Notes under the pieces: generated by a model
Told to the model about the DNA's origin: nothing
The model's database searches: none
The model's input: the letters and a program-made list of their open reading frames with translations, nothing else
Assembly (NCBI GenBank): GCA_963728835.1
Contig: CAVSKZ010000002.1
Location: 558,001-622,000 of the forward strand
Direction: 5' to 3'
DNA length: 64,000 nucleotides
DNA from: VRUE01 sp963728835
GTDB lineage: Bacteria; Actinomycetota; Thermoleophilia; Solirubrobacterales; 70-9
In this document: piece after piece, positions 51,869 through 61,417 of the stretch
Layout of the letters: each line of letters opens with the position of its first letter
Numbering within the stretch: the first letter of the stretch is position 1
Made by a program: the position numbers and the translations under genes

Positions 51869-52399
51869 GACGGCGGAGATCGCAGCCACCAGTCCCGGCG
51901 CCGGTGGGTAGGTATTGGTCGATCCAAGTGTCGATTCGGGCGTGAGAGCTCCCATTTCGTCTTCCGGATTGGCGGTTTCGCAGTACAGGGGAGCCGGGAC
52001 CGAACCGCCGGACGCGCCAGCGACGGCCGGCCGGTCACCTGCCTGGATCGGAAGCCGGGTGTCGAAGGAGTTCAGGCCCTGGGAAACCGTGCCGGGGGTG
52101 CTCTCGGCAACGGTCTGGAACTCGTTCGGGTTGCTGGTTGGCCGGAGGATCTGCAGCTTCTGGCCAACCGCCACCGGAACCGCCGAGTTGACCTTCCACT
52201 TCGTGACCACCCCCCCTGAGGGCGCAGCAATCGGTGGCGAGCCGGACACCTTTTTCAGCTGGACAAATGTGTAGTTGGGCGCGCCGTTGGTCGCCTGACA
52301 GTCGCTGCCGATCTCGGTCGCCGCCGATGCCGTCGGAGGCCCGATCAACGCCATCGCTGCCAGAAGACCAGCCACTGCAACCCCACATCGCTTCCTCAT
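51422..52399 (-). CDS. Secreted protein with Ca-binding TSP3-like motif, paralog 2
   Basis: A 325-residue exported protein with signal peptide 1-26 (GVAVAGLLAAMALIGPPTAS). Its N-terminal domain is only distantly similar to paralog 1 (TEIGSDCQATN against TEVGNPCVGEE; SFDTRLPIQAGD against TFNTRIPVQAGD). From VEPDADNDGFGDETQDQCP on, protein and DNA are identical, which points to recent duplication or gene conversion of the 3' half. The role is unknown. Confidence 0.75.
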   Translation of the reverse strand: MRKRCGVAVAGLLAAMALIGPPTASAATEIGSDCQATNGAPNYTFVQLKKVSGSPPIAAPSGGVVTKWKVNSAVPVAVGQKLQILRPTSNPNEFQTVAESTPGTVSQGLNSFDTRLPIQAGDRPAVAGASGGSVPAPLYCETANPEDEMGALTPESTLGSTNTYPPAPGLVAAISAVVEPDADNDGFGDETQDQCPQSAALQTACPVAVLSVSSVVRKGFARVLVTSNTQASVKVAGSVKLGKGKKAKLSGSTQVVVPGTIAKFTLIFPAGLKSKLKELSRKQSLQLVLKATAQNVAAAPTVRTLKVKVKGQKKPARKGKGGKRG

Positions 52400-52502
52400 C
52401 TTCGCTCCCTATCTCGGCGCTGATGCCGACGCTGGACGATTTGGGGCAGCCTAGTGGTCTGGCCGGTGTCCGTCCAGGTTCGATCCCGCTCTGCGCGCCG
52501 GA

Positions 52503-53681
<1,179 letters not shown>

Positions 53682-53856
53682 CCCGTCTCCTACGCCCCCG
53701 CGCGCGGGGGGGCACCGAAGGGATGCCCGGATAGGCCGCTCCCTAAACAGCGGGGAGTTGTCGGCCGCCTCGCAACGCAATCCCGACGGTGGACAGATGA
53801 TCGAGTGCGCGGGCCGGGTCCCGTTAGGCAAGCCGCGGGCCGGGTATCGAGCCACC

Positions 53857-54723
53857 ATGGCCTCGAGATCGAGATGGCAGGTCCCAACCGCGATGCTGGC
53901 GCTCTTGGCCCTCGCTGCGGCGGTGGCGTACGCGCCCGCGGCCGACACCGCGCCCGGTGACGTCGCAGACCTGGGGATCGCCAAGTCCGACAGCCCGGAC
54001 CCGGTATTCGTCGGCGCCGCTCTCACCTACGCGATCCAGGTGACCAATCTGGGCCCCCAGGAGGCCACGGGGGTGACCGTCACGGATGAGCTCCCCAGCC
54101 ACACCACCTTCGTCTCGGCCTCGGCGAGCAGCGGAAGCTGCGAGCAGAAAGGGAAGAGGATCACCTGCACCCTCGGCAGCCTGGCGGCGGACCCGACCAA
54201 AGCCAACGCCGTGACTGTCACGATCCAGGTACGGCCGACGAAGGCGGGCACGATCGACAACACAGCCTCGGTCGACTCGGTCGAGAACGACCCCGTCGCC
54301 GTCAACGACAAAGCGACCGCCTCGACTCTGGTGGTCGAGCCCGCGCAGGTTCCCAGCTGCCGCGGCGTGGCGGCGACGGTGCCCGGGACGCCCGGCCCCG
54401 ACCGCTTGGTCGGCACGGCGGGCCCCGACGTGATCGTGGGCCTGCGGGGCGCCGACGCGATCTTCGGCCTCTCGGGCGGTGACCTGGTCTGTGCCGGCGG
54501 CGGCAACGACCGCGTCAACGCCGGGCCTGCCGCCGACCGCGTCTTCGGCGGCTCCGGCGGCGACCGCCTCCGCGGCCGCGGAGGTCCCGACCTCCTCGCC
54601 GGCAACGGGGGCGCCGACGTGCTCGCCGGCAACGCCGGGAGCGACCGCCTTCGCGGCGGGCGCGGCTTCGACCTCTGCTCCGGCGGCGCCGGCCTCGACC
54701 GCGAGCGCGGCTGCGAGCGCTGA
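53857..54723 (+). CDS. Secreted DUF11 plus RTX-type calcium-repeat protein
   Basis: A 288-residue exported protein. Signal segment 8-28 (PTAMLALLALAAAVAYAPAA). The DUF11 domain (about 35-150) has PVFVGAALTYAIQVTNLGP and GVTVTDELPSHTTFVSASAS. The C-terminal ~110 residues are RTX-like Gly-Asp nonapeptides (GTAGPDVIVGLRGADAIFG, GGGNDRVNAGPAADRVFGG) that form a calcium-binding beta-roll. Likely on the cell surface. It is divergent from the ABC ATPase gene. Confidence 0.8.
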   Translation: MASRSRWQVPTAMLALLALAAAVAYAPAADTAPGDVADLGIAKSDSPDPVFVGAALTYAIQVTNLGPQEATGVTVTDELPSHTTFVSASASSGSCEQKGKRITCTLGSLAADPTKANAVTVTIQVRPTKAGTIDNTASVDSVENDPVAVNDKATASTLVVEPAQVPSCRGVAATVPGTPGPDRLVGTAGPDVIVGLRGADAIFGLSGGDLVCAGGGNDRVNAGPAADRVFGGSGGDRLRGRGGPDLLAGNGGADVLAGNAGSDRLRGGRGFDLCSGGAGLDRERGCER

Positions 54724-54804
54724 ACCGGCTTCGACGACGGGCAATGCTTGGCCGAGGGGCGAGCAGGGTAGACAGGGATTCACTGTCGACGAGGGGAGGG
54801 CACC

Positions 54805-55047
54805 GTGTTGATTGCCGCCGTGGTTGGAATATGCGTACTCCTGCTGATCCTGGGGTTCTTGCTGCCGAGGTTGTCGAACCACGCGAAGCGAGGGACCGAC
54901 AAGGGTTTCTCCCTCGGTCAGCGCGCTGGCGGCAAGGCGCCCGGCCCGTTGGGACGTCTCTTCAGCAAGTCGTTCGGGAAGTCTCGACAAGCCGCCGACA
55001 AGAGCCACTCAGCCGGCCAGCGCGCCCGCTCCAAGGCGCCGTTCTAG
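54805..55047 (+). CDS. Small single-span membrane protein
   Basis: An 80-residue protein from GTG 54805, preceded by the strong ribosome-binding site GAGGGGAGGG. One membrane segment at the N-terminus (AAVVGICVLLLILGFLLPRL) is followed by a basic, Gly/Ser-rich tail (SFGKSRQAADKSHSAGQRAR). A GGGTAG box at 54766-54771 with GCTT 16 bases upstream may be a SigB-like promoter. It is convergent with purL. Confidence 0.65.
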   Translation: MLIAAVVGICVLLLILGFLLPRLSNHAKRGTDKGFSLGQRAGGKAPGPLGRLFSKSFGKSRQAADKSHSAGQRARSKAPF

Positions 55048-57236
55048 CCTGACGACTTGGAGGTCAGGCGCACGCCGAGCGAGCGCCAGGCGCTCTCGGC
55101 GGTACCCACGCCGACGGTGAAGCTGCGGTCTCCGGCGGCGACCTCGATCGTCGTGCCGCCCACCTCGCCGATCACGGTCGCGCCGAGCGCGGCGAGGATG
55201 TCGCGCTCCCCGCTGAGCAGGAACCCTCCGGCACCCTCGCCGAAGATCGCCTGCTCCGGGGAGCAGCCGCGTTCGCGCAGGGGCTGGACGTCGACGCTGC
55301 AGCCGACGCCGCCGGCGATCGCCGACTCCGCCAGAGCGCAGGCGAGGCCCCCGTCGCTGACGTCGTGGGCGGAGGAGAGCTCGCCGGCGCGGACCGCTTC
55401 GCGGACCGTGGCGCAGGCGGCGGCGACCGAGGCAATGTCGGGCTGGGGGAGGCCCATCTCCAGCTCGCCGCGCAGCTTGGCCAGCTCCGAGCCGGCCAGC
55501 GAGGGTGCGAAGGGGCCGAGCAGGGCGATCGCGTCGCCGTCGCGGACGAAGGCGCTGCGGCAGGCGCGAGCCGGATCGGGAAGCTCGCCGACCATGCCGA
55601 CCACCGGCGTGGGGTAGATCGGGCCTTCCGGGCCCTCGTTGTAGAGGGAGACGTTGCCGCCGACGACGGGCACGCCGAGGGCGTTGCAGGCGTCAGCGAG
55701 GCCGCTGACGGCGCGGTCGAGCTGCCAGGCCGGCGCCGGCTTCTCGGGGTTGCCGAAGTTGAGGCAGTTGGTCAGGCCGAGCGGCTCGGCGCCGACGCAG
55801 GCGAGGTTCTGGGCGCACTCGAGCACCGCCGCGACCGTGCCGGCGTAGGGATCGCAGGCGACCCGCCGCCCGTTGCCGTCGATCGAGACGGCGATTGCGT
55901 TGCCCGCCTCGGGGATCTGCAGCACCGCGGCGTCGGCCGACTCGGGGCGACGCACCGTGCGCGAGCCGACGACCGCGTCGTACTGCTCGAAGGCCCAGCG
56001 CTTCGAGGCGACGCTGGGGGAGGAGAGCAGCGCCAGCAGCGTCTCCTCGGCGGAGGCACCGGCGCCGAGCGTCGTCCGGTTGCCGTAGATCCACCCCTCC
56101 GGCTCGGCCGGGCTGAGGTCGTAGAGCGGGCAGCCGTCCACCAGGGCCTCGACCGGCATCTCGCCGACGACGTCGGCGCCGCGCAGGACCCGCACCTGCC
56201 CGCTGCCGGTGACGACGCCGATCTCCGCCGCGCCGGTCTGCCATTTCTCGCAGACGGCGAGTACCTCGGACACCTTCGACGGTTCGACCACGCCTAGCAT
56301 CCGCTCCTGGGACTCGGAGACCATGATCTCGAAGGGCTCCATGTCGGCCTCGCGCAGCGGCACTCGCGCCACGTCGAGGTCGATGCCGACGCCGCCTGCC
56401 GAGGCCATCTCCGCGGCCGAGGAGGTGAGGCCCGCGGCACCCAGGTCCTGCAGCGAGACGAGCAGCCCCTTCTCCAGCAGCTCCAGGCAGCACTCGAGGA
56501 CCTTGGACTCCTCGAACGGGTCGCCGATCTGCACGGTCGGGCGCTTCGCTTCGTCGCCCTCGCCGAGCTCGGCCGAGGCCAGCACCGAGGCGCCGCCGAT
56601 CCCGTCGCGACCGGTCGAGGCGCCCATCAGGACGACGGCGTTGCCGACCCCGGCGGCCGCCGCGCGCACCATGTCCGCCTGCTTGGCGATCCCCACGCAC
56701 ATCGCGTTGACCAGGCAGTTGTGCTCGTAGGGGGCCTCGAAGTAGATCTCGCCGCCGACGTTCGCCACCCCGATCGAGTTGCCGTAGTGGCCGATGCCGC
56801 GCACGGCGCCGTCGAGCAGGTGGCGCGAGCGGACCGAGTCCAGCTCGCCGAAGCGCAGCGAGTCGAGGATCGCGATCGGCCGTGCGCCGAGGGCGAAGAC
56901 GTCGCGCAGGATGCCGCCGACGCCGGTCGCCGCCCCCTGGAAGGGCTCGACCGCGCTGGGGTGATTGTGGGACTCGACCTTGAAGGCGATCGCGTAGCCG
57001 CCGCCGACGTCGACCGCGCCGGCGTTCTCGCCCGGCCCCATCACCACACGCTCGCCCTCGGTCGGCAGCCGGCGCAGCAGCTTGCGCGAGTGCTTGTAGG
57101 CGCAGTGCTCGGACCAGAGCAGGCTGAACATCGCCAGCTCGACGTCGTTCGGCTCCCGGCCCAGCTTCTCGACGATCAGGTCGAACTCGGAATCGGTAAG
57201 GCCCAGCTCGCGGTGCTTGGCGATCTCGACCGTCAT
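55044..57236 (-). CDS. purL: Phosphoribosylformylglycinamidine synthase subunit PurL
   Basis: A 730-residue small-type PurL: LWSEHCAYKHSRKLLRRLP, KVESHNHPSAVEPFQGAATG (catalytic His), GASTGRDGIGGA, LQDLGAAGLTSSAAEMAS, and in the second half NCLNFGNPEKP, GGNVSLYNEG and SAHDVSDGGLACAL. With PurQ and PurS it makes FGAM. ATG 57236 overlaps the purQ stop as ATGA; the larger open frame upstream is not coding. Confidence 0.97.
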   Translation of the reverse strand: MTVEIAKHRELGLTDSEFDLIVEKLGREPNDVELAMFSLLWSEHCAYKHSRKLLRRLPTEGERVVMGPGENAGAVDVGGGYAIAFKVESHNHPSAVEPFQGAATGVGGILRDVFALGARPIAILDSLRFGELDSVRSRHLLDGAVRGIGHYGNSIGVANVGGEIYFEAPYEHNCLVNAMCVGIAKQADMVRAAAAGVGNAVVLMGASTGRDGIGGASVLASAELGEGDEAKRPTVQIGDPFEESKVLECCLELLEKGLLVSLQDLGAAGLTSSAAEMASAGGVGIDLDVARVPLREADMEPFEIMVSESQERMLGVVEPSKVSEVLAVCEKWQTGAAEIGVVTGSGQVRVLRGADVVGEMPVEALVDGCPLYDLSPAEPEGWIYGNRTTLGAGASAEETLLALLSSPSVASKRWAFEQYDAVVGSRTVRRPESADAAVLQIPEAGNAIAVSIDGNGRRVACDPYAGTVAAVLECAQNLACVGAEPLGLTNCLNFGNPEKPAPAWQLDRAVSGLADACNALGVPVVGGNVSLYNEGPEGPIYPTPVVGMVGELPDPARACRSAFVRDGDAIALLGPFAPSLAGSELAKLRGELEMGLPQPDIASVAAACATVREAVRAGELSSAHDVSDGGLACALAESAIAGGVGCSVDVQPLRERGCSPEQAIFGEGAGGFLLSGERDILAALGATVIGEVGGTTIEVAAGDRSFTVGVGTAESAWRSLGVRLTSKSSG

Positions 57237-57907
57237 GCCGGCGCCCCGGCTGCCGCGACGGCTTCGAAGACGCGAAGCCCGTCGGCCGATCCCGTCAGCG
57301 GGTCGACGGCGTGCTCGGGATGAGGCATCAGGCCCACCACGTTCCCCGCCTCGTTGCGCACTCCCGCGATGTCGCGTGCCGACCCGTTCGGGTTCTGCCC
57401 CGGCGCGTAGCGGTAGGCGACCTGCCCGTTCTCCTCGAGCCCGTCCAGGACCTCCTCCGGCGCCCAGTACCGCCCTTCCCCGTGCTTCGCCGGAATCGAC
57501 AACGCGGGCCGATGGGCCGAAATCTCCGCCATAGAGGACGATTTCGTCCCGTCGACGGGAATCAGGTCGAGTTGGCGGCAGGTGAAGCGCATGCTCTCGT
57601 TGAGGAGGAGGGCGCCGGGGAGGAGGCCGGCCTCGCACAGCACCTGGAAGCCGTTGCAGATGCCGAGCACCGGGCCGCCCGCGGCGGCGTGCTCGGCGAC
57701 CGCCTCCATCGCCGGCGAGAAGCGGGCGATCGCGCCAGCGCGGAGGTAGTCGCCATAGGAGAAGCCACCGGGGACGACGACCGCGTCGATCCCCTCCAGG
57801 TCGCGCTCCTCGTGCCAGACGAGGCGCGCCTCGCCGAGCAGCGCGCAGGCGCGCAGGGCGTCCCGCTCGTCGCAGGAGCCGGGGAACTGGAGCACCCCCC
57901 AGCGCAT
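57233..57907 (-). CDS. purQ: Phosphoribosylformylglycinamidine synthase subunit PurQ (glutaminase)
   Basis: A 224-residue class I glutaminase: VLQFPGSCDERDAL, VVVPGGFSYGDYLRAGA, the nucleophile GICNGFQVLCEAGLL (Cys) and the His-Glu pair LMPHPEHA. It supplies ammonia to PurL. The start ATG 57907 shares one base with the purS stop. Confidence 0.97.
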   Translation of the reverse strand: MRWGVLQFPGSCDERDALRACALLGEARLVWHEERDLEGIDAVVVPGGFSYGDYLRAGAIARFSPAMEAVAEHAAAGGPVLGICNGFQVLCEAGLLPGALLLNESMRFTCRQLDLIPVDGTKSSSMAEISAHRPALSIPAKHGEGRYWAPEEVLDGLEENGQVAYRYAPGQNPNGSARDIAGVRNEAGNVVGLMPHPEHAVDPLTGSADGLRVFEAVAAAGAPA

Positions 57908-58143
57908 CAGGGGGCGCCGTCGAGGCGCTCGATCTCGTAGTCCTCGATCAGCGGGTTGGCGAGCAGCTTCTCGCAGAGCTCGCCCAGCCGCTCGGGGTCC
58001 TCGGCCTCGAGCTCGACCATCCGCCCGACCCGCACGTGCTCGACTCCATCGAAGCCGAGCGCCGGCAGAGCCCGCTCGACCGCCTTGCCCTGGGGGTCGA
58101 GGATCCCCTCCTTGGGCCGGATCAAGACCCGGGCCTTTGCCAC
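57907..58143 (-). CDS. purS: Phosphoribosylformylglycinamidine synthase subunit PurS
   Basis: A 78-residue protein from GTG 58143: AKARVLIRPKEGILDPQGKA, ALGFDGVEHVRVGRMVELE and LCEKLLANPLIEDYEIERL. PurS bridges PurQ and PurL. The start shares one base with the purC stop, giving a tightly coupled purC-purS-purQ-purL series. Confidence 0.95.
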   Translation of the reverse strand: MAKARVLIRPKEGILDPQGKAVERALPALGFDGVEHVRVGRMVELEAEDPERLGELCEKLLANPLIEDYEIERLDGAP

Positions 58144-58991
58144 TAGAAGGAGCGCTCCGTGATCCGCTCGTAGGCCTCGACGTACTTCGCCCGGGTCTGC
58201 TCGACCACGTCGGGCGGCAGCTCCGGGGCGGGCGGCGAGTGGTCCCAGCCCTCCGCGTCGGCCCAGTCGCGCACGAACTGCTTGTCGAAGGAAGGCTGCG
58301 TCTTGCCCGGCTCGTAACGGTCGGCGGGCCAGAAGCGCGAGGAGTCGGGGGTGAGGACCTCGTCGGCGAGGACGATCTCGGCGCCGGCGTGGCGACCCAG
58401 CTCGAACTTGGTGTCGGCGAGGATGATCCCGCGCTCGGCGGCATGCTCTGCGCCGCGCTCGTAGACCTCGATCGAGATGCGCCGCAGCTCCTCCATCAGC
58501 GCCCGGTCGCCGACGATCTCGGCGGCCCGGTCGAAGTCGACGTTCTCGTCGTGGTCGCCGATCTCGGCCTTCGTCGCCGGGGTGAAGATCGGCTCGGAGA
58601 GCTTGTCGGACTCGAGCAGGCCGGCCGGCAGCTCGATTCCGCAGACGGTCCCGTCGCGCTTGTATTCCTTCCAGCCGGAGCCCGAGAGGTAGCCGCGCAC
58701 GACGCACTCGACCGGGTACATCTCCAGCCGCCGCACCCGCATCGCTCGTTCGGCCACCTCTTCCGGGACGTCGGCGGAGACGAAGTGGTTGGGGACGATG
58801 TCGGCGGTCAGCTCGAACCAGAATTCCGAGATCCGGTTCAGCACCTTCCCCTTGTCGGGGATCGGCGTCGGCATCACCACGTCGTAGATCGAGATCCGGT
58901 CGGAGGCGACCATCAGCAGGTCGTCCTCCCACTCGTAGATCTCACGGACCTTCCCGGAGGAGTGGAGCTTGAGGTCGGCTATGGGAGACAT
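58143..58991 (-). CDS. purC: SAICAR synthase
   Basis: A 282-residue enzyme: LHSSGKVREIYEWEDDLLMVA, SDRISIYDVVMPTPIPDKGK, LEMYPVECVVRGYLSGSGWK, KAEIGDHDENVDFDRAAEIV, LADTKFELG and LTPDSSRFWPADRYEPGK. It joins CAIR and aspartate. First gene of the purCSQL operon, divergent from the P450 gene. Confidence 0.97.
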   Translation of the reverse strand: MSPIADLKLHSSGKVREIYEWEDDLLMVASDRISIYDVVMPTPIPDKGKVLNRISEFWFELTADIVPNHFVSADVPEEVAERAMRVRRLEMYPVECVVRGYLSGSGWKEYKRDGTVCGIELPAGLLESDKLSEPIFTPATKAEIGDHDENVDFDRAAEIVGDRALMEELRRISIEVYERGAEHAAERGIILADTKFELGRHAGAEIVLADEVLTPDSSRFWPADRYEPGKTQPSFDKQFVRDWADAEGWDHSPPAPELPPDVVEQTRAKYVEAYERITERSF

Positions 58992-59058
58992 TAAGTCGAT
59001 GCTAACCAGTGGGGCAGCGGAGCATCGGCACGGCTTCGGTCTGCGATCCTTGACGGCG

Positions 59059-60387
59059 ATGCTGCCGCCCGAACCGAAGAGCCCGCCGGTCGTCCAGACC
59101 CTCCGCTGGGCCTTCCGCCCGCTTCCCTTCATGCAGGAGTGCCGCGAGCGGCTCGGCGACAACTTCAGCGTCAAGTTCCTCGGCTTCGAGCGGCCGATGG
59201 TGATGATCTCCGACCCGGCCGCGATCAAGGCCCTCTACACGGAGCGCGCCCACGGCCTGCCGCCGGGCCGCGAGGTCTTCCTCGAGCCGGTGCTGGGCTC
59301 GCGCTCGCTGCTGCTGCTCGAAGGAGCCGACCACCTCGCCCACCGCAAGCTGATGCTGCCGGCCTTCCACGGCGAGCGGATGCGCTCCTATGAGCCGGTC
59401 ATGGAGGAGATCGTCGACGCCAGCATCGACTCCTGGCCGCTGGGGGAGGAATTCCGCATCCACCCCCAGATGCAGGCGATCACCCTGGACATCATCCTGC
59501 GCGTCGTCTTCGGCGTCGCCGAGGGCCCCAGGCTGGAGCAGCTCCGCCGCCTGCTCACCGACGTGCTGGAGGAGACCGCCTCCCCGGTGACCCAGCTGGT
59601 GGCCCTGGCGACCAGGCGCTTCACCGGTCGCGGGCCGTGGACCCGGTTCGATGGACAGCTGCGGGCAGTCGACGAGCTGCTCTACGCCGAGATCTCCGAG
59701 CGCCGCGCCGAGCAGAGCTTCGAGGAGCGCGACGACATCCTCTCGATCCTGATGGCGGCCCGCTTCGAGGACGGCGAGGGGCTGGCCGACGTCGACCTGC
59801 GCGACCAGCTGCTCACGCTGCTGCTCGCCGGTCACGAGACGACGGCGACCGCGCTGGCTTGGACCTTCGACCTCCTGCTCCGCCACCCCGAGCCGCTGCG
59901 CCGCCTGCGCGACTCGATCGAGGCGGGCGAGGACGAGTACATGCGGGCGACGATCGCCGAGGCCCTGCGCCTGCGCCCCGTGGTGCCGCTTGCCGGCCGC
60001 CGCCTGGGCGCCGAGCTCAGCGTCGACGGCCTCACCCTGCCCGCCGGCACCGACGTGACGCCGGCGATCTGGCTCACCCACACCCGCGCCGACGTCTATC
60101 CCGAGCCCTTCGCCTTCCGCCCCGAGCGCTTCCTCGAGGAGGGGCCGGACACCTACGCCTGGGTCCCCTTCGGCGGCGGCGTGCGCCGCTGCATCGGCGC
60201 CGCCTTCTCCGAGTTCGAGATGCGGATCGTCCTGCGCGAGGTGCTGACCCGCTGCGAGCTGCACAAGGCCGATCCGGCACCGGAGAAGATCGGCCGTCGC
60301 AGCATCACCCTCTCGCCGCGCGACGGCACCCCGGTCGTCCTCACCGCTCGCCACCCGGCGCGCGAGCGCGACCTCGTGGCAGCCTAG
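59059..60387 (+). CDS. Cytochrome P450
   Basis: A 442-residue P450 from ATG 59059 (MLPPEPKSPPVVQTL); ATG 58999 would leave only 7 bases to the purC start. Key motifs: LLLEGADHLAHRKLMLPAFHG, I-helix LLLAGHETTATALAW, ExxR EALRLRP, AFRPERFLEE, and heme-binding FGGGVRRCIGAAF (Cys about 386). It is of the soluble, CYP110-like bacterial class by its long proline-rich start. Substrate and redox partners are unknown. Confidence 0.92.
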   Translation: MLPPEPKSPPVVQTLRWAFRPLPFMQECRERLGDNFSVKFLGFERPMVMISDPAAIKALYTERAHGLPPGREVFLEPVLGSRSLLLLEGADHLAHRKLMLPAFHGERMRSYEPVMEEIVDASIDSWPLGEEFRIHPQMQAITLDIILRVVFGVAEGPRLEQLRRLLTDVLEETASPVTQLVALATRRFTGRGPWTRFDGQLRAVDELLYAEISERRAEQSFEERDDILSILMAARFEDGEGLADVDLRDQLLTLLLAGHETTATALAWTFDLLLRHPEPLRRLRDSIEAGEDEYMRATIAEALRLRPVVPLAGRRLGAELSVDGLTLPAGTDVTPAIWLTHTRADVYPEPFAFRPERFLEEGPDTYAWVPFGGGVRRCIGAAFSEFEMRIVLREVLTRCELHKADPAPEKIGRRSITLSPRDGTPVVLTARHPARERDLVAA

Positions 60388-60391
60388 GGTC

Positions 60392-60697
60392 CTAGCCCTT
60401 CTGCGCAGCGGCTCGTGCCGCCGGGTGCTCACGAGCCCAGCGCGCGATCGTGCCGGAGCCGGAGATCACCTCGCCGTCGTCGAGCACGAGGATCGGCACC
60501 TCGTCGGTGCCGCTCAGCTCCCGGACCTCGGTCCGGTCGTCCCCGCGGCTGCCCCAGGTCCAGAAGGCCATCCGGTAGCCGCTGACGACCTTGATCTCGT
60601 AGTCGTACCCGGCCGCGTCGAGCGCCTTGCCCGCCTTGGCGCAGGGATGGGCGAAGCCCGGTCCCAGTTTCTTCTGGCCGCAGGTGTAGAGAACCAT
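60392..60697 (-). CDS. Glutaredoxin/GST-N-like thioredoxin-fold protein
   Basis: A 101-residue protein: MVLYTCGQKKLGPGFAHPCA, KALDAAGYDYEIKVVSG and DEVPILVLDDGEVISGSGTI (cis-Pro and the GST-type G-site serine). One Cys lies in the usual active-site turn (YTCGQ). It is the N-terminal half of a glutathione-transferase fold without the helical half, so it is probably a redox or thiol-binding protein. Confidence 0.75.
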   Translation of the reverse strand: MVLYTCGQKKLGPGFAHPCAKAGKALDAAGYDYEIKVVSGYRMAFWTWGSRGDDRTEVRELSGTDEVPILVLDDGEVISGSGTIARWAREHPAARAAAQKG

Positions 60698-60731
60698 GGG
60701 TGCAGCCTATGGCCTGCTCCCCTAAAGCAAG

Positions 60732-60747
60732 TGCTACATTCGTAGCA
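60732..60747. promoter_or_regulatory. Palindromic operator of the Phd-VapC locus
   Basis: TGCTAC-ATTC-GTAGCA (60732-60747) is a perfect 6-bp inverted repeat ending on the antitoxin ATG. TACATT within it (60735-60740) could be the -10 of a leaderless transcript, so antitoxin binding would block initiation. Confidence 0.5.
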
Positions 60748-61010
60748 TGAGCGTAGAAGTTGCCTCCAGAGAGCTGCGGAACGACACGGCGGGGCTGCTG
60801 CGAAGGGTCGAAGAAGGGGAGAGGATCGTGATCACGCGGAGAGGGAAGCCGGTTGCAGACTTGGTTCCCCACAAAGAGACAACCGGCCGATGGCTTACTC
60901 CGGCGGAGGTCATGGAGATACGTGAGATCGCGTCCGGCGATCCCACCTGGGCCGCTGACCTGGCGAAGTTGAGGGCGGAAACGACCGAAGACCTTGGGCC
61001 GATCGAGTGA
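60747..61010 (+). CDS. Phd/YefM-type antitoxin
   Basis: An 87-residue protein: MSVEVASRELRNDTAGLLRR and EEGERIVITRRGKPVADLVP are the Phd/YefM DNA-binding fold; the C-terminal ~45 residues (LTPAEVMEIREIASGDPTW) would wrap the toxin. Its stop overlaps the toxin start as ATGA/GTGA-type coupling (4 bases). Confidence 0.88.
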   Translation: MSVEVASRELRNDTAGLLRRVEEGERIVITRRGKPVADLVPHKETTGRWLTPAEVMEIREIASGDPTWAADLAKLRAETTEDLGPIE

Positions 61011-61417
61011 GCGGAGATCGGGTCGGCGTCGGATTGCTCGATACCTCTGCGCTCATTGCCGCTGAGGAAGGCCGATCGATCCGCGAAGAGGGCCTCCCGG
61101 AGAACGCCGTCATCTCAATCGTCACCCTGGCTGAGTTGCGCGCCGGGGTCCTCGCGGCCTCCGACATCGAGAGCCGAGACCGTCGTCTCTCGACGCTGGA
61201 GCGGATCTCCAGGGCTGCGGTTTTTCCTATCGATCACCGGGTCGCAGGGGTGTGGGCAGGAATGCGCGCTTATTTGGCTGCCTCAGGAGAGCGAGTGAGC
61301 GTCAACGACCTGTGGATAGCTGCTACCGCTGCATCTAACCGGATGCCCGTGATCACCCAAGACCGCGACTTCTACGCCCTTTCGGGTGTCAACGGCCTGA
61401 CCGTTATCGAGGTCTGA
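61007..61417 (+). CDS. PIN-domain toxin (VapC)
   Basis: A 136-residue PIN RNase: VGLLDTSALIAAEEGR (Asp), ISIVTLAELRAGVLAA (Glu), RVSVNDLWIAATAASN (Asp) and PVITQDRDFYALSGVNGLTV (Asp). It pairs with the Phd-type antitoxin and overlaps the 3' end of the convergent purB by 14 bases. Confidence 0.88.
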   Translation: MSGDRVGVGLLDTSALIAAEEGRSIREEGLPENAVISIVTLAELRAGVLAASDIESRDRRLSTLERISRAAVFPIDHRVAGVWAGMRAYLAASGERVSVNDLWIAATAASNRMPVITQDRDFYALSGVNGLTVIEV